Positions 35,684-44,692 of a DNA stretch of 64,000 nt are shown one piece after another. The DNA comes from Bradyrhizobium septentrionale (lineage in GTDB: Bacteria; Pseudomonadota; Alphaproteobacteria; Rhizobiales; Xanthobacteraceae): positions 5,908,501 to 5,972,500 of the forward strand of contig NZ_CP088285.1 of assembly GCF_011516645.4 (NCBI RefSeq), written 5' to 3'. The stretch's first letter is position 1. Each line of letters starts with the position of its first letter. Below the pieces are notes generated by a model. The model was not told where the DNA came from, searched no databases, and worked only from the letters and a program-made list of their open reading frames with translations. A program made the position numbers and the translations under genes.

Positions 35684-35912
35684 TCAGGAAATGTCCTGGG
35701 TGAGGGCAGCCGCAATCCACTCCACGGCCCAGTCGACCTGATCGGCCGTGATCACCAGCGGCGGCGCGATGCGAATGGTGTGTTCGTGGGTGTCCTTGGC
35801 GAGGATGCCGCGCGCTGCAGCGCCAGGCAGTAGCGGCGGGCACCGCCGGCTTCCGGGTGTAGTTCGATCGCCAGCATCAGCCGCGCCCGCGTACCTCGCG
35901 GATCACGTTGGC
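35684..35912 (-). pseudogene. Decayed duplicate of the rocD 3' end
   Basis: The minus strand encodes the last part of ornithine aminotransferase: VREVRGRG, then [18 protein letters not shown], then after a one-base deletion [19 protein letters not shown] and [18 protein letters not shown] with a stop at 35684-35686. It closely parallels residues 330-404 of the intact rocD at 31,566-32,780. The frameshift falls between ARRYC and GILAK, and no start or N-terminal region is present. It is a remnant of a partial duplication about 4 kb from the original. Confidence 0.8.
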
Positions 35913-36015
35913 GCAGACGATGAGGGAAGTGTTGTCGTTGGCCAAATTCGCGAGGGCTTGCAGGCCGGTCCGCAGTCCGTATGGGGCAAGAGCGCGTTTG
36001 CCGCACCCTGCGGAC

Positions 36016-37251
36016 CTACAAATTCGTCTGGCATGGCACGCTGAGGAAGCCGCGGAAGCGCACCCGTCCGCCGCGCACCGGCTCGCCGTCGAGCACATAG
36101 TTCGGCAAGCGCTTGAGGAATCGCGAGATCGCGATGGCGCCTTCGAGCCGCGCCAGCGCCATGCCCGCGCATTGATGCGCGCCGGTGCCGAAGGCGAGGT
36201 GTCGGTTCGGCGTGCGCGCGACGTCGAAGCGTTCAGGATCGGGGAACTGTGCGGGGTCGCGGTTGGCAGCGCCAATGCACAGCGTGACCAGCGTGCCGGC
36301 CGGCAGCTTGATGCCGCCGAGCTCGGTTTCCTCCACGATCATGCGGTTGCCGAGCTGGTTCGAGCTTTCGTAGCGCAGCATCTCCTCGACCGCGGTCTTG
36401 ATCAGCTCGGGCTGCGCGATCAACCGCTGCTTCTCCTCGGGATATCGGCTCAGCGTCACCAGCCCATTGCCGATCAGATTGGTCGTGGTCTCGTGGCCGG
36501 CATTGAGCAGGAAGATGCAATTGTGCAGCAATTCCTTCGCGGTCAGCCGCTCGCCATTGTCCTCACCACTACCTTCTCCTCGGATCAGCCGGGTCAGCAC
36601 ATCGCGCTCGGGATTGCCCGGCTTGGCGCGGCGGCGTTCGACCAGGGTTTCGAGATAGGCGAGGAAATCCTTGACCGCATTGTTGCCGCGGTCGAACGCC
36701 TCCTTGCCGATCACCGGCTCCAGCGCCCCCAAGATCGCCAGCGACCAGTCGCGCAGCGGCTCGCGTTCGTCGTGCGGCACATCGAGCAGATTGCCGATCA
36801 CCTCGACGGGAATGGCAGAAGCGAAATCGCCGATCAGTTCGACGCGGTCTTTGGTCTCGATCCGGTCGAGCAGGCTGTCGACCAGTGCGATCAGGTCCGG
36901 CTCCATGCCGGCGATCGCCCGCGGCGACAATGCGCCCATGATCAATCGGCGCACCCGGGTGTGCGCCGGCGGATCGTTGAAGACGAGGCTCGTCGTGTGG
37001 TGCTCGTAGAGCAGCGAGTTGCCGTATTTCGGCAAGAACTCTTTCTTCTTGTCGGAGGAGAACGCCTTGGTGTTCTTGTAGGCGGCGATCAGGTCGTCGT
37101 AGCGGGTGAGAAAATAGCAGCCGTTCGGCAGCCGCTTCACCGGCGCGGTCTCCCGCAGCGCCCGATAGGTCGGGTAGGGGTTGGCGTAGAAGTCCGGCGT
37201 CAGCTTCTCCAGGTCGAAACCGTCAGCCAGCTCTCGCGCGTGCCCGTTCAT
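36016..37251 (-). CDS. Cytochrome P450
   Basis: A 411-residue soluble bacterial-type P450. The I-helix oxygen motif AGHETT is at 251-256, ExxR at 290-293 (EMLR), the PERF-like meander is FPDPERFDV and the heme thiolate is Cys361 in FGTGAHQCAGMALARLE. Start ATG 37251 (MNGHARELAD) chosen because the preceding 104 codons lack coding character. It needs a ferredoxin and reductase, neither adjacent; the reductase at 15,703 is a distant candidate. It is divergent from the split TPP decarboxylase genes. Substrate unknown. Confidence 0.92.
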   Translation of the reverse strand: MNGHARELADGFDLEKLTPDFYANPYPTYRALRETAPVKRLPNGCYFLTRYDDLIAAYKNTKAFSSDKKKEFLPKYGNSLLYEHHTTSLVFNDPPAHTRVRRLIMGALSPRAIAGMEPDLIALVDSLLDRIETKDRVELIGDFASAIPVEVIGNLLDVPHDEREPLRDWSLAILGALEPVIGKEAFDRGNNAVKDFLAYLETLVERRRAKPGNPERDVLTRLIRGEGSGEDNGERLTAKELLHNCIFLLNAGHETTTNLIGNGLVTLSRYPEEKQRLIAQPELIKTAVEEMLRYESSNQLGNRMIVEETELGGIKLPAGTLVTLCIGAANRDPAQFPDPERFDVARTPNRHLAFGTGAHQCAGMALARLEGAIAISRFLKRLPNYVLDGEPVRGGRVRFRGFLSVPCQTNL

Positions 37252-37458
37252 GGCGGAAATCCAACGCTTATTAGTTTCATTTGCAACTATCGTAAGCCGC
37301 GGGCGGCGGCCGCGCAACACAATTTGCAGGCCGCGGGAACAGCGCGGCGGCCGCGATCCGATGCGAGTAAATCGCAGAGCCATATGCGGTTTTGCGCTTT
37401 GATGAAGCGCGCGCGCCCCACTACAGTCGCGGCCAAACAATAGAGACCGGAAACGCCG

Positions 37459-37992
37459 ATGCATGCCCGTGCCGAGACCGCGGCCTCCTGGCCCGAGGAG
37501 ATTTTCTCGATATTGCAGCGCTTCGAGGTGCGCCAGGTGCCTTACGTGCCGGACGCCGGGCACTCAGAGCTGATCGAACGGGTGCTCAGTTCGTCCTCGA
37601 TGCGCGGCATTGCGCTGACCACCGAGGAGGAGGGCGTGGCGCTGCTGGCGGGCGCCTGGGCCGGCGGCCAGCGCGGCGTGCTGCTGATGCAGTCGAGCGG
37701 GGTCGGCAATTGCATCAACATGCTGTCGCTGGTGCAGATCTTCCGCTTGCCGTTCCTCACACTGGTGACGATGCGCGGCGAATGGGGCGAGTTCAATCCG
37801 TGGCAGGTGCCGATGGGTTCGAACACCCAAGGGATTCTCGAATTGGCGGGGATCAAGGTGCTCCGCGCCTCGCATCCAGATGAGGTGCGCGAAGTCGTCG
37901 AGGCCGGCGCCGCGCAAGCCTACAACGCTTGCACGCCGACCGCCGTGTTGCTGTCGCAGCGCCTGATCGGGGCAAAGGTTTTCACCAAATGA
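37459..37992 (+). CDS. TPP-dependent decarboxylase, pyrimidine-binding subunit (sulfo-/phosphonopyruvate decarboxylase type)
   Basis: A 177-residue protein equal to the N-terminal third of a TPP decarboxylase. The TPP-activating glutamate is in TTEEEGVALLAGAWAGG near residue 57. The split into two genes is the layout of sulfopyruvate decarboxylase (ComD/ComE) and related phosphonopyruvate decarboxylases. It overlaps the next gene by four bases (ATGA), so they form a coupled pair making an alpha/beta enzyme. The substrate, a 3-substituted pyruvate, is not identifiable; no phosphonate or sulfonate genes adjoin. Confidence 0.75.
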   Translation: MHARAETAASWPEEIFSILQRFEVRQVPYVPDAGHSELIERVLSSSSMRGIALTTEEEGVALLAGAWAGGQRGVLLMQSSGVGNCINMLSLVQIFRLPFLTLVTMRGEWGEFNPWQVPMGSNTQGILELAGIKVLRASHPDEVREVVEAGAAQAYNACTPTAVLLSQRLIGAKVFTK

Positions 37993-38579
37993 GCAAAGCC
38001 AATCTCCTGGACCGCCGCGCCGTCGTTTCCGAACTGCTGAGGGATCGCAAGGGCGCCTTCGCCGTCGGCGGCCTCGGCGCCTCCACCTATGACATCGCCG
38101 CCGCCGGCGACCACGACCGCAACTTCTATCTCTGGGGCGGCATGGGCGGCGCCGTCATGATCGGGCTTGGCCTTGCACTGGCCCAGCCGACGCTGCCGGT
38201 GGTCGTGATCACCGGCGATGGCGAGATGCTGATGGGGATGGGGAGCCTCGCGACCGTCGGGCTGCAGCGGCCCAAAAACCTCTCGATCATCGTGCTGGAC
38301 AACGAGGCCTATGGCGAGACCGGCGGCCAGTCCAGCCACACCGGCGGGCCCGCCGACCTCGTGGGTGTTGCCAAAGCGTGCGGAATCGGGGATAGCCGCT
38401 CGATCAGCACGATGGCCGAGGTCGAGGCTTTTGCTTCGTCTTTGCAAGACGTTACGGCGGGACCGCGGTTCGCCAGCGCGAAGATCGACGGGGCCAATCT
38501 GGAACGCGTGCTGTCCAGCCGCGACGGCACCTACATCGTCAACCGCATCCGCGGGTCTGTCGGCCACACTCCAATTTAA
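37989..38579 (+). CDS. TPP-dependent decarboxylase, diphosphate-binding subunit
   Basis: A 196-residue partner of the preceding gene. The magnesium/TPP motif is GDGEMLMG (residues 76-83) with Asn105 in VLDNEAYGETG, matching the GDG-N signature. Start ATG 37989 overlaps the stop of the first subunit. It binds the diphosphate end of the cofactor. A TetR-family gene with its own promoter follows 64 bases later. The pair lies divergent from the P450; a shared function is possible but not shown. Confidence 0.78.
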   Translation: MSKANLLDRRAVVSELLRDRKGAFAVGGLGASTYDIAAAGDHDRNFYLWGGMGGAVMIGLGLALAQPTLPVVVITGDGEMLMGMGSLATVGLQRPKNLSIIVLDNEAYGETGGQSSHTGGPADLVGVAKACGIGDSRSISTMAEVEAFASSLQDVTAGPRFASAKIDGANLERVLSSRDGTYIVNRIRGSVGHTPI

Positions 38580-38605
38580 AGTGGCTTTCGCGGTGCAGTA
38601 GAACC

Positions 38606-38636
38606 TTGACTTTTGGTAAAGTGAGTGATTACTCAC
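38606..38636 (+). promoter_or_regulatory. Promoter with palindromic TetR operator (GTGAGT-GATT-ACTCAC)
   Basis: TTGACT at 38606-38611 is a near-consensus -35. Overlapping the -10 position lies GTGAGTGATTACTCAC (38621-38636), perfect 6-base arms around a 4-base centre, ending 7 bases before the TetR start at 38644. Symmetric TGAGT...ACTCA sites are the usual target of AcrR-type repressors. Placement suggests the TetR protein represses its own operon, which includes the RND pump. Confidence 0.7.
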
Positions 38637-38643
38637 GACCCAA

Positions 38644-39345
38644 ATGTCTACTTTACGCATGACGAGTGACTTGCGGCGTCAGTTGATCCTGAGCGCTGCA
38701 AAGCGATGCTTCGCCCGGAACGGCTTTGCCGGCACCACGACCAAGAGCGTGGCGGCCGCGGCTGCCATTTCGGAAGGGCTGTTGTTCAAGCACTTCCCGT
38801 CGAAGGCGGCGCTCTACGCCGAAATCCTTGCCGAAGAGTGCGAGGCCGATCCCGACCTCGCACATCTGCTCGGCCAGGAGCCCTCGACCGCGACGCTGGT
38901 CGAACTGGTGCAGGGCATGGTCGGCCACTTCATGCAACTGCGGGATGCGCCGGACCAGGAAGAGGCGCAGCGGATGCGGCTGATGGTGACGAGCCATCTC
39001 GATGACGGCGAGTTTGCGCGCCTGCTCTACGACAAGGTCGGCAAGCTGATCGGTCCGACCTTCGCCGCCTCGCTCGAACGGGCGATCGCTGCCGGCGAGG
39101 CCACGCAGATCGGCGACCAGCCGCTCAACCTGTTCTGGTTTGCGCACCACACCGTGCTTATGAGCGCGCTGACACAGCTGCCCGCGACACCATGTCTCCC
39201 CTACGGCGATGCCGCCGCGGCCGAGCGGCAGCTTTGCCAATTCATCCTTCGCGGCATCGGACTTACCGAGGCCGCAATCTCAACTCATTTGGGCCGCCAG
39301 CCGTCGCCGATCGCAGGACCGTCGGTAACTGCAGAAAGTGCATGA
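38644..39345 (+). CDS. TetR/AcrR-family repressor of the adjacent RND pump
   Basis: A 233-residue regulator. HTH near residues 10-55 (ILSAAKRCFARNGFAGTTTKSVAAAAAIS, LLFKHFPSKAALY). The C-terminal helices would bind pump substrates. Its stop codon is one base before the adaptor-protein start region, so it is in one operon with the pump genes, an autoregulated layout. The palindrome in its promoter is the probable operator. Confidence 0.9.
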   Translation: MSTLRMTSDLRRQLILSAAKRCFARNGFAGTTTKSVAAAAAISEGLLFKHFPSKAALYAEILAEECEADPDLAHLLGQEPSTATLVELVQGMVGHFMQLRDAPDQEEAQRMRLMVTSHLDDGEFARLLYDKVGKLIGPTFAASLERAIAAGEATQIGDQPLNLFWFAHHTVLMSALTQLPATPCLPYGDAAAAERQLCQFILRGIGLTEAAISTHLGRQPSPIAGPSVTAESA

Positions 39346-39346
39346 C

Positions 39347-40540
39347 ATGAATATCCAGACCGAAAGTCACATCTCGGGACAACCGCTCAAGGAAAAACAG
39401 GCCAAGCGCCCCGTCCGCATGGTGCGCTGGTTCTTCATCGTAGGCCTGTTGCTGGCTCTGCTGGTCGGCGCGCTGGTCGGCTTCAACGCCTTCCGCAGCC
39501 ACATGATCGCGCAGTTCTTCGCCAACAATAAGCCGCCGCCGTCGAACGTGACCGCCGTCGAGGCGAAGTCCGAGGTGATTCCGAACCTGTTGAGTGCGGT
39601 CGGCGATCTCGTCGCCGTGCACCAGGTCAACGTCACCACCGACGTGTCGGGCCGCATCACCGAGATCCTGTTCACCGCCGGCAGCCATGTGAAGGCGGGG
39701 ACGCCGCTGGTGCAGCTGTTCGACGCGCCGGAGCAGGGCGATCTGGCGAGCTTCAAGGCGCAGGCGACCGTCGGCGAGCAGCAGCTCGACCGCGCCAAGC
39801 AACTCGCGTCACGCCAGTTTGGACCGCAGTCGACCGTCGACACCGCGCAGGCGACCTACGACCAGGCCAAGGCGGGCATCGCCAGGACCGAAGCGCTGAT
39901 CTCGCAGAAGCTGGTCCGCGCGCCGTTCGAAGGCGACCTCGGCGTTCGCCAGGTCGAAGTCGGCCAGTACCTGACGGCCGGCACGCAGATCGTGTCGCTG
40001 ACCGATCTGTCGGTGCTGTACGCCAACCTGACCGTGACCGAGAAGCAGAGCTCGCAGATCAAGGTCGGCCAGACCGTGCGGATCGCGGTCGACGCCTATC
40101 CGGGCCGCACCTTCGAGGGCAAGCTCACGACCATCGAGCCGCAGATCTCGACCGACACGCGCAACATCCGGGTCCAGGCCACGATCCAGAATCCGGACAG
40201 CATCCTCAAGCCCGGCATGTTCGCGACCACCACGATCGTGCTGCCCGAGAAGCCGCCGGTTGTCACCGTCCCTGAGACGGCGGTCGACTACACGCTGTAC
40301 GGCGACTCGGTGTTCCTGATCACCGAGAAGAAGGGCGACGACGGCAAGACCACGCTGACCGCGGACCGCACCTTCGTGAAGACCGGCAACCGCGTCGAGG
40401 GACGTGTCGAGATCCTCAAGGGTCTCAAGCCCGGAGACAAGGTCGTCGCCGTCGGGCAGATCAAGCTGCAGTCGGGCATGGCGGTTGCGATCTCAACCGA
40501 TCCGCCGCCGCCGATTCCGGCCGAGCCGCCGCGCTACTGA
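39347..40540 (+). CDS. RND efflux periplasmic adaptor (membrane fusion protein)
   Basis: A 397-residue adaptor. N-terminal membrane anchor at about residues 29-48, then barrel-sandwich halves (HQVNVTTDVSGRITEILFTAGSHV-like region and APFEGDLGVRQVEVGQYL), an alpha-hairpin around AKQLASRQF..., a beta-barrel (QTVRIAVDAYPGRTFEGKL) and a membrane-proximal domain. Start ATG 39347; GTG 39338 is an alternative. It links the inner-membrane pump to an outer-membrane channel; no TolC-type gene is nearby, so a shared one is likely used. Confidence 0.9.
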   Translation: MNIQTESHISGQPLKEKQAKRPVRMVRWFFIVGLLLALLVGALVGFNAFRSHMIAQFFANNKPPPSNVTAVEAKSEVIPNLLSAVGDLVAVHQVNVTTDVSGRITEILFTAGSHVKAGTPLVQLFDAPEQGDLASFKAQATVGEQQLDRAKQLASRQFGPQSTVDTAQATYDQAKAGIARTEALISQKLVRAPFEGDLGVRQVEVGQYLTAGTQIVSLTDLSVLYANLTVTEKQSSQIKVGQTVRIAVDAYPGRTFEGKLTTIEPQISTDTRNIRVQATIQNPDSILKPGMFATTTIVLPEKPPVVTVPETAVDYTLYGDSVFLITEKKGDDGKTTLTADRTFVKTGNRVEGRVEILKGLKPGDKVVAVGQIKLQSGMAVAISTDPPPPIPAEPPRY

Positions 40541-40620
40541 TCTCCATTATCTGAACTCGGAGGGCCGATTGGCCCTCCGCCCTATGCCGCAACCGGCAGA
40601 CAACACGAATCGAGTTGGCG

Positions 40621-43600
40621 ATGGCCTTCACTGATATTTTCATCAAGCGCCCGGTGCTGTCGGTCGTCGTCAGCCTGCTGATCCTGCTGATCGGCTTGCG
40701 CGCGGCGATGGTGCTGCCGATCCGGCAATATCCGAATCTCTCGAACACCGTCGTGACGATCACCACGTCATATCCGGGCGCGTCGCCGGAGCTGATCAAC
40801 GGCTTCATCACCACGCCGATCGAGCAGGCCGTCGCTTCGGCCGAGGGCGTCGACTACATGACGTCGAACTCGGTGCTCGGCACTTCGACGATTCAGGTCT
40901 ACGTCAAGCTCAACCACGATCCGAACCAGGCGCTGACCGAGGTGCTCGCCAAGGTCAACTCGGTCAAATATTTGATCCCGAAGGAAGCATTCGACCCGGT
41001 CGTGAGCAAGGCGACCGGTGACACCATCGCCGTGATGTATCTCGGCTTCTCCAGCGAAGAGCTGACCGGATCTGCGATCTCCGACTATCTGACCCGCGTC
41101 GTGCAGCCGGTGCTCTCGACGGTCGACGGCGTCGCCTCGGCCGACATCCTGGGCGGCCAGACCTTCGCGATGCGCGTCTGGCTCGATCCGACCCGCATGG
41201 CCGGACGCGGCGTGTCGCCCAACGACGTCGCCGCCGCAATCGCCGCCAACAACTTCCAGGCGGCCGCCGGCCAGACCAAGGGCTTCTTCATCGTCTCCAA
41301 CGTCTCGGCCAATACCGACCTTCAGAACATCGATCAGTTCAAGCGAATGATCGTGAAGTCGAAGGACGGCGGCTTCGTGCGCATCGAGGACATCGCGACG
41401 GTGGAGCTCGCGGCGCAGAGCACCGATGCCAGCGTCGCCTTCAACGGCGAGCACGCGATCTTCATCGGCATCAAGGCGACGCCGCAAGGCAACCCGCTGA
41501 CCCTGGTGCAGGGCGTGCGGGCGCTGTTTCCCACCCTCGAGCGCAACCTGCCGCCGTCGATGAAGATGAAGGTGGCCTATGACTCCACCAAGTTCATCCA
41601 ATCGTCGATCGACGAGGTCGAGAAGACGCTCACCGAAGCGGTCCTGATCGTCGTCGTCGTCATCTTCCTGTTCCTGGCGTCGCTCCGCTCGGTGATCATC
41701 CCCGTCGTCACCATTCCGCTGTCGCTGATCGGCGTCTGCATCCTGATGCTGGCCGCGGGCTTCAGCTTCAACCTGCTGACGCTGCTGGCGATGGTGCTGG
41801 CGATCGGCCTCGTGGTCGACGACGCCATCGTGGTGGTGGAGAACATCCATCGACATCTCGAAGAGGGCCTGCCACCGGTGCAGGCATCGCTGAAAGGTGC
41901 GCGCGAGATCGTCGGCCCGGTCGTCTCGATGACGATCACGCTGGCGGCGGTGTACGCGCCGATCGGCTTCCTTGGCGGCGTCACCGGTACCTTGTTCCGG
42001 GAATTCGCCTTCACGCTCGCCGGCTCGGTGATCGTGTCGGGCGTGATCGCGCTGACGCTGTCGCCGATGATGTGCTCGGTGTTCCTCAAGAGTGCGGAAG
42101 AGGGGCGTTTCGCCAGGCTGGTCAATCGCGTGTTCGGCGCGATCACGCGCGGCTATGGCCGTCTGCTCGACCGCTCGCTCGACTATCGCCCGATCACGGC
42201 GCTGTTCGCCCTCACCATCCTCGGCCTGGTCGGCTTCCTCTATATGCACATCCAGAAGGAGCTGGCGCCGCAGGAAGACCAGGGCATCGTGTTCGCGATC
42301 ACCAAGGCGCCAAAATACGCCAACATCGACTACATCGATTACTACGGCGACAAGATGGACAAGGAGTTCCAGAAGTTTCCCGAGACCGACCTGCGGTTCA
42401 TCCTGAACGGCATCACCGGTCCGCAGGGCGGCTTCGCCGGCGCGCTTTTGAAGCCGTGGGATGAGCGCAAGCGTACCGCGCAGCAGTTGCAGCCGCTGAT
42501 CCAGGCGGAACTGTCGAAGCTCGAAGGCATCAGCGCGTTCGCGTTCAGCCTGCCGCCGCTGCCTGGCGGCCCCGGCGGTCTGCCGGTGCAGATGGTGATC
42601 AACTCGACGGCCAGCTTCCAGCAGGTCTTCGACCAGATGAACAAGCTGAAGGCTGCCGCGCGCAAGAGCGGCCTGTTCATCGTCACCGACAGCGATCTTG
42701 ACTTCAACCAGCCGGTGGTCCGGGTGAAGGTCGATCGCTCCAAGGCGAGCGACCTCGGTATCACCATGCAGTCGATCGGCGGCGCGTTGGCGACGCTGCT
42801 TGGCGGCAACTACGTCAACCGCTTCAACCTGGAAGGGCGCTCCTATCAGGTGATCCCGCAGGTGCCGCGCGCCAACCGGCTCGCGCCGGAATCGTTCGAC
42901 AACTACTACGTTCCGACCGCGACCGGGCAGCTGGTGCGGCTGTCGACCGTGGTTACGGTCGAGACCGGCGTCGATCCGAACGCGCTGACCCATTACAACC
43001 AGCTCAACTCGTCGACCTTCCAGGCCGTGCCGATGCCCGGCGTCTCGATGGGGCAGGCGGTGGAGTTCCTGCAGGGGGAAGCCAAGAAGCTGCCGTCCGG
43101 CTTCACCTACGACTTCCTGGCCGACTCCCGGCAATACGTCCACGAAGGCAACCAGCTGCTGGTCACCTTCGCGTTCGCCATCATCATCATCTTCCTGGTG
43201 CTGGCGGCGCAGTTCGAGAGCCTGCGCGATCCGTTCGTGATCATGATCTCCGTGCCGATGGCGATCGTCGGCGCCTTGATCCCGCTGTTCTTCGGCGTCG
43301 CCACCATGAACATCTACACCCAGGTGGGCCTGCTGACGCTGGTCGGACTGATCACCAAGCACGGCATCCTGATGGTGGAGTTCGCCAACGAGCTGCAGCT
43401 CAACGAGGGACTGGACCGTCGCTCGGCGATCGAGATGGCGGCCCGGATTCGTCTGCGTCCGATCCTGATGACGACGGCGGCCATGGTCACCGGCCTGCTG
43501 CCGCTGCTCACCGCCTCGGGCGCCGGCGCCGCCAGCCGCTTCTCGATCGGGCTCGTGGTCGTCACCGGCATGACGATCGGCACGCTGTTCACCCTGTTCG

Positions 43601-43719
43601 TGCTGCCGATGGTCTACACGGTGATCGCGACCGACCACCAGGCCGCGGCCCGTTCCGACCGCGCCAAGCAGATCGCCGACTACGAGCTCGGCGGCGGCGG
43701 TGCGCTGAAACCGACCTGA
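40621..43719 (+). CDS. RND multidrug efflux pump, HAE1 family
   Basis: A 1032-residue AcrB/MexF-type transporter. It starts MAFTDIFIKRPVLSVVVS, the family norm. The proton-relay pair in TM4 is in VDDAIVVVEN near residues 399-408, as in AcrB (Asp407/Asp408). The second half has the equivalent TM10 segment VGLITKHGILMVEFANE. The two large periplasmic loops are present at normal positions. It exports hydrophobic or charged compounds. The gene follows the adaptor after 80 bases and is closed by an intrinsic terminator. Confidence 0.95.
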   Translation: MAFTDIFIKRPVLSVVVSLLILLIGLRAAMVLPIRQYPNLSNTVVTITTSYPGASPELINGFITTPIEQAVASAEGVDYMTSNSVLGTSTIQVYVKLNHDPNQALTEVLAKVNSVKYLIPKEAFDPVVSKATGDTIAVMYLGFSSEELTGSAISDYLTRVVQPVLSTVDGVASADILGGQTFAMRVWLDPTRMAGRGVSPNDVAAAIAANNFQAAAGQTKGFFIVSNVSANTDLQNIDQFKRMIVKSKDGGFVRIEDIATVELAAQSTDASVAFNGEHAIFIGIKATPQGNPLTLVQGVRALFPTLERNLPPSMKMKVAYDSTKFIQSSIDEVEKTLTEAVLIVVVVIFLFLASLRSVIIPVVTIPLSLIGVCILMLAAGFSFNLLTLLAMVLAIGLVVDDAIVVVENIHRHLEEGLPPVQASLKGAREIVGPVVSMTITLAAVYAPIGFLGGVTGTLFREFAFTLAGSVIVSGVIALTLSPMMCSVFLKSAEEGRFARLVNRVFGAITRGYGRLLDRSLDYRPITALFALTILGLVGFLYMHIQKELAPQEDQGIVFAITKAPKYANIDYIDYYGDKMDKEFQKFPETDLRFILNGITGPQGGFAGALLKPWDERKRTAQQLQPLIQAELSKLEGISAFAFSLPPLPGGPGGLPVQMVINSTASFQQVFDQMNKLKAAARKSGLFIVTDSDLDFNQPVVRVKVDRSKASDLGITMQSIGGALATLLGGNYVNRFNLEGRSYQVIPQVPRANRLAPESFDNYYVPTATGQLVRLSTVVTVETGVDPNALTHYNQLNSSTFQAVPMPGVSMGQAVEFLQGEAKKLPSGFTYDFLADSRQYVHEGNQLLVTFAFAIIIIFLVLAAQFESLRDPFVIMISVPMAIVGALIPLFFGVATMNIYTQVGLLTLVGLITKHGILMVEFANELQLNEGLDRRSAIEMAARIRLRPILMTTAAMVTGLLPLLTASGAGAASRFSIGLVVVTGMTIGTLFTLFVLPMVYTVIATDHQAAARSDRAKQIADYELGGGGALKPT

Positions 43720-43744
43720 GCCCTCCAAAGCTCATGCTCGCAGG

Positions 43745-43785
43745 AAAGGCGGCACTAGCGAAAGCCACTGCCGCCTTTTCTTTGT
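43745..43785 (+). terminator. Rho-independent terminator of the RND operon
   Basis: Perfect 10-base arms AAAGGCGGCA (43745-43754) and TGCCGCCTTT (43769-43778) with a 14-base loop, followed by TCTTTG, starting 26 bases after the pump stop codon. Confidence 0.85.
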
Positions 43786-43834
43786 CCTGTGACAGGCTTT
43801 GCCGATGGGCAGGCAGAAGCCTCCGTGGTTTGAC

Positions 43835-43885
43835 GTGTTTTCTTCACGCCAACCGGGAGACCACTTCGCTCGAAAAAACGCTATG
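43835..43885. repeat. Degenerate copy of the dispersed TTCACGCGAACCGG repeat
   Basis: GTGTTTTCTTCACGCCAACC ... ACCACTTCGCTCGAAAA(AA)CGC matches the second half of the repeat at 18,979-19,022 with several changes. It lies just upstream of the CnbZ-like gene. Confidence 0.6.
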
Positions 43886-43913
43886 CTCCGCACAAGATCT
43901 GGAGGAAACAGGC

Positions 43914-44657
43914 ATGGCGAGCGAGTTTGCGGCGGGCAATTACCGGTTCATTCCGGCCGTGTTTCAGTATTCAAGCGGCGCGCAGGCCAACGCGGGCTAT
44001 GAGATCGAGCGGGTCCGCTTCGACCGCCTGGTGCCGCTTGCGGAAGGTTTTGCGCAGAGCGCGGCCTACATCCGGAATGCCGGCCGGCCGCTGACCTCGT
44101 TCTGCGCCTGCGAGTTGCGCTCGCCGGCCGCCTTCACCGAGGACGGTTTCCGTGCCTTCAACCAGCATTATGTCAAGACGCTCGCCGAGTGGGGCCTGTT
44201 CGACGGCACCATCAATCCGGTGGCCCGCAGCAATGTCTGTCCCGAGATCGATCCGCCGTCCGAGCCGTCGTTCCATGCGTTCTCCTTCACGCGCCCGAGC
44301 ACAAGCGCGTCGCCGTCCTTCGTGATCGCGGGTGGCGCCGAGGCACGCGGCGGCGCCGGCAGCTATCCCGAGCGCATCGTTTGCTATCGCGATCTCAGTC
44401 CCGGCGCGTGGCGGGAGAAGGTCCGCTTCACCACGGGCGAGATGGAGCGGCGTCTCGCCGAGTTCAGCTTCGGCTGGCCGGAGACGACGGCGGTGCAGGC
44501 CTACACCGTGCACGATATCCATCCCGTCATGGTCGACGAACTGGTTCGCCGCGGCGCCACGCGCTCGGGCCTGACCTGGCACTTCTGCCGGCCGCCGGTG
44601 GTCGATCTCGAATACGAGATGGATTGTCGGCGCGTGCTAAGGGAAGTGGTGATTTAG
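43914..44657 (+). CDS. CnbZ-like (2-amino-5-chloromuconate deaminase family) protein
   Basis: A 247-residue protein; start ATG 43914 has the good ribosome-binding site GGAGGAAACAGGC. It resembles the CnbZ family in the GNYRFIPAVFQYSSGA start, FCACELRSPAAFTEDGF, NPVARSNVCPEIDPP, VQAYTVHDIHPVM and LTWHFCRPPVVDLEYEMD. CnbZ deaminates 2-aminomuconates in aminophenol breakdown. The assignment is from memory of motifs and no other ring-cleavage gene is in view, so the true substrate may differ. No operon partner. Confidence 0.5.
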   Translation: MASEFAAGNYRFIPAVFQYSSGAQANAGYEIERVRFDRLVPLAEGFAQSAAYIRNAGRPLTSFCACELRSPAAFTEDGFRAFNQHYVKTLAEWGLFDGTINPVARSNVCPEIDPPSEPSFHAFSFTRPSTSASPSFVIAGGAEARGGAGSYPERIVCYRDLSPGAWREKVRFTTGEMERRLAEFSFGWPETTAVQAYTVHDIHPVMVDELVRRGATRSGLTWHFCRPPVVDLEYEMDCRRVLREVVI

Positions 44658-44692
44658 GTCGATATTGCTCTCACCGAGTCGCCACTATCGAT

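Noticed and set aside
40768..43728. Nearly 1000-codon minus-strand open frame opposite the RND pump
   Set aside because: Composition is dominated by Arg, His, Asp and Gln, no domain is seen, and the plus strand encodes a textbook RND protein.
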